Shown piece after piece: positions 63,606 to 64,000 of a DNA stretch of 64,000 nt. The stretch's first letter is position 1. Each line of letters opens with the position of its first letter. A program made the position numbers and the translations under genes. This DNA comes from Micropruina sp. (GTDB taxonomy: Bacteria > Actinomycetota > Actinomycetes > Propionibacteriales > Propionibacteriaceae), in NCBI GenBank assembly GCA_016711105.1, contig JADJTO010000010.1:1-64000 (forward strand), in the 5' to 3' direction. A model generated the notes under the pieces. It saw nothing but the letters and a program-made list of their open reading frames with translations, searched no databases and had not been told where the DNA came from.

Positions 63606-64000
63606 ATGGAGATGTTGTCGATGGCCTTCGCCAGTGGCTGGGCCAGCGGGATCAACGCGTACGCGACGGTGCTGATCATCGGGCTGCTGGGCCGCTTCAC
63701 AACCGTGGAGGGGATTCCCGAGGGATTCCAGCGAACCGATGTGCTGATCGTGATGGGCATCCTCGCCCTGGTCGAGTTCGTCGCCGACAAGGTGCCCTAC
63801 GTGGATTCGGTCTGGGACGGCATCTCCACCGTCATCCGGCCGGTCGCCGGAGCCGTCATCGGCGCCCTCCTCGCCGGTGCTTCTGGTGACCTGACGGCGA
63901 TCACGCTGGCCTCGGTCGGCGGCGTCACGGCCCTGATCTCACACCTGACCAAGGCCGGGCTTCGGCTGGCGATCAACACCTCCCCCGAGCCGGTGACCAA
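63606..64000 (+). CDS. DUF4126 domain-containing membrane protein (partial)
   Basis: The first 131 residues of a membrane protein cut by the window end. SGWASGINAYATVLIIGLLGR is the DUF4126 N-terminal signature; further helices are DVLIVMGILALVEFVADKVP and IRPVAGAVIGALLAG. The function is unknown. It is divergent from the SOS cassette and shares its upstream region. Confidence 0.85.
   Translation, partial: MEMLSMAFASGWASGINAYATVLIIGLLGRFTTVEGIPEGFQRTDVLIVMGILALVEFVADKVPYVDSVWDGISTVIRPVAGAVIGALLAGASGDLTAITLASVGGVTALISHLTKAGLRLAINTSPEPVT

Overview
The window is one stretch of a high-GC actinobacterial chromosome. RbpA, OpcA, WhiA, SepF, DivIVA/Wag31, a mycothiol-dependent-enzyme family protein, a PdtaR-like ANTAR regulator, SAV_6107-type HEPN and DUF6504 proteins, and frequent GTG starts all point to Actinomycetota. 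Gene order and protein style suggest the Propionibacteriales, perhaps Propionibacteriaceae; that placement is inference. Nearly all of it is conserved core genome, with one insertion sequence. No gene-free stretch exceeds 300 bases, and I saw no CRISPR array, prophage or rRNA.

Layout. 1-4.4 kb: ctaB, then zwf-opcA-pgl (oxidative pentose phosphate pathway). 4.4-9.4 kb, minus strand: rbpA, secG, tpiA, pgk, gap, whiA. 9.4-20.8 kb: yvcK-rapZ, uvrC, a Rieske lipoprotein, uvrA, an MDMPI-fold protein, a TerC-like membrane protein, uvrB. 20.8-23.9 kb: an unknown membrane protein, coaE, rpsA. 23.9-25.3 kb: an insertion sequence just upstream of the rpsA promoter. 25.3-34.2 kb: an MptB-like mannosyltransferase, polA, a thioesterase, an ANTAR regulator, tRNA-Leu(CAA), pyk, rluD, lspA, a DksA/TraR-type protein. 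34.3-52.7 kb: a full division and cell-wall cluster on the minus strand, reading mraZ-rsmH-ftsL-ftsI-murE-murF-mraY-murD-ftsW-murG-murC-ftsQ-ftsZ-pgeF-sepF-yggT-divIVA, headed by a four-repeat MraZ operator. 52.9-57.1 kb, plus strand: moxR-DUF58-transglutaminase. 57.1-63.6 kb, minus strand: DUF3040, then an SOS translesion cassette (DUF6504-HEPN-dnaE2-dinB) with two LexA boxes. The window ends in a DUF4126 membrane gene.

How the parts work together. Carbon metabolism (zwf to pgl, gap to tpiA, pyk), nucleotide excision repair (uvrA, uvrB, uvrC, with polA for gap filling) and SOS mutagenesis (dnaE2, dinB) are all present. The 34-52 kb cluster supplies peptidoglycan precursors (MurC to MurG, MraY), the divisome (FtsZ, FtsQ, FtsL, FtsI, FtsW, SepF) and polar growth (DivIVA).

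Quality warning. About a dozen conserved genes carry small indels, mostly one base in short G/C runs: zwf, tpiA, whiA, uvrA, terC, dksA, murC, ftsW, murF, moxR, the transglutaminase, dnaE2 and perhaps ctaB. Several are essential, and in most the protein resumes exactly in the next frame, so I read these as assembly errors. An apparent MurF-MraY fusion has the same cause. The most interesting non-routine signals are a terminator-like hairpin in the leader of the SOS cassette, the cassette's composition (DinB where ImuA/ImuB would be expected), the MraZ operator in the shared mraZ/moxR region, and the insertion sequence abutting the rpsA -35 element.
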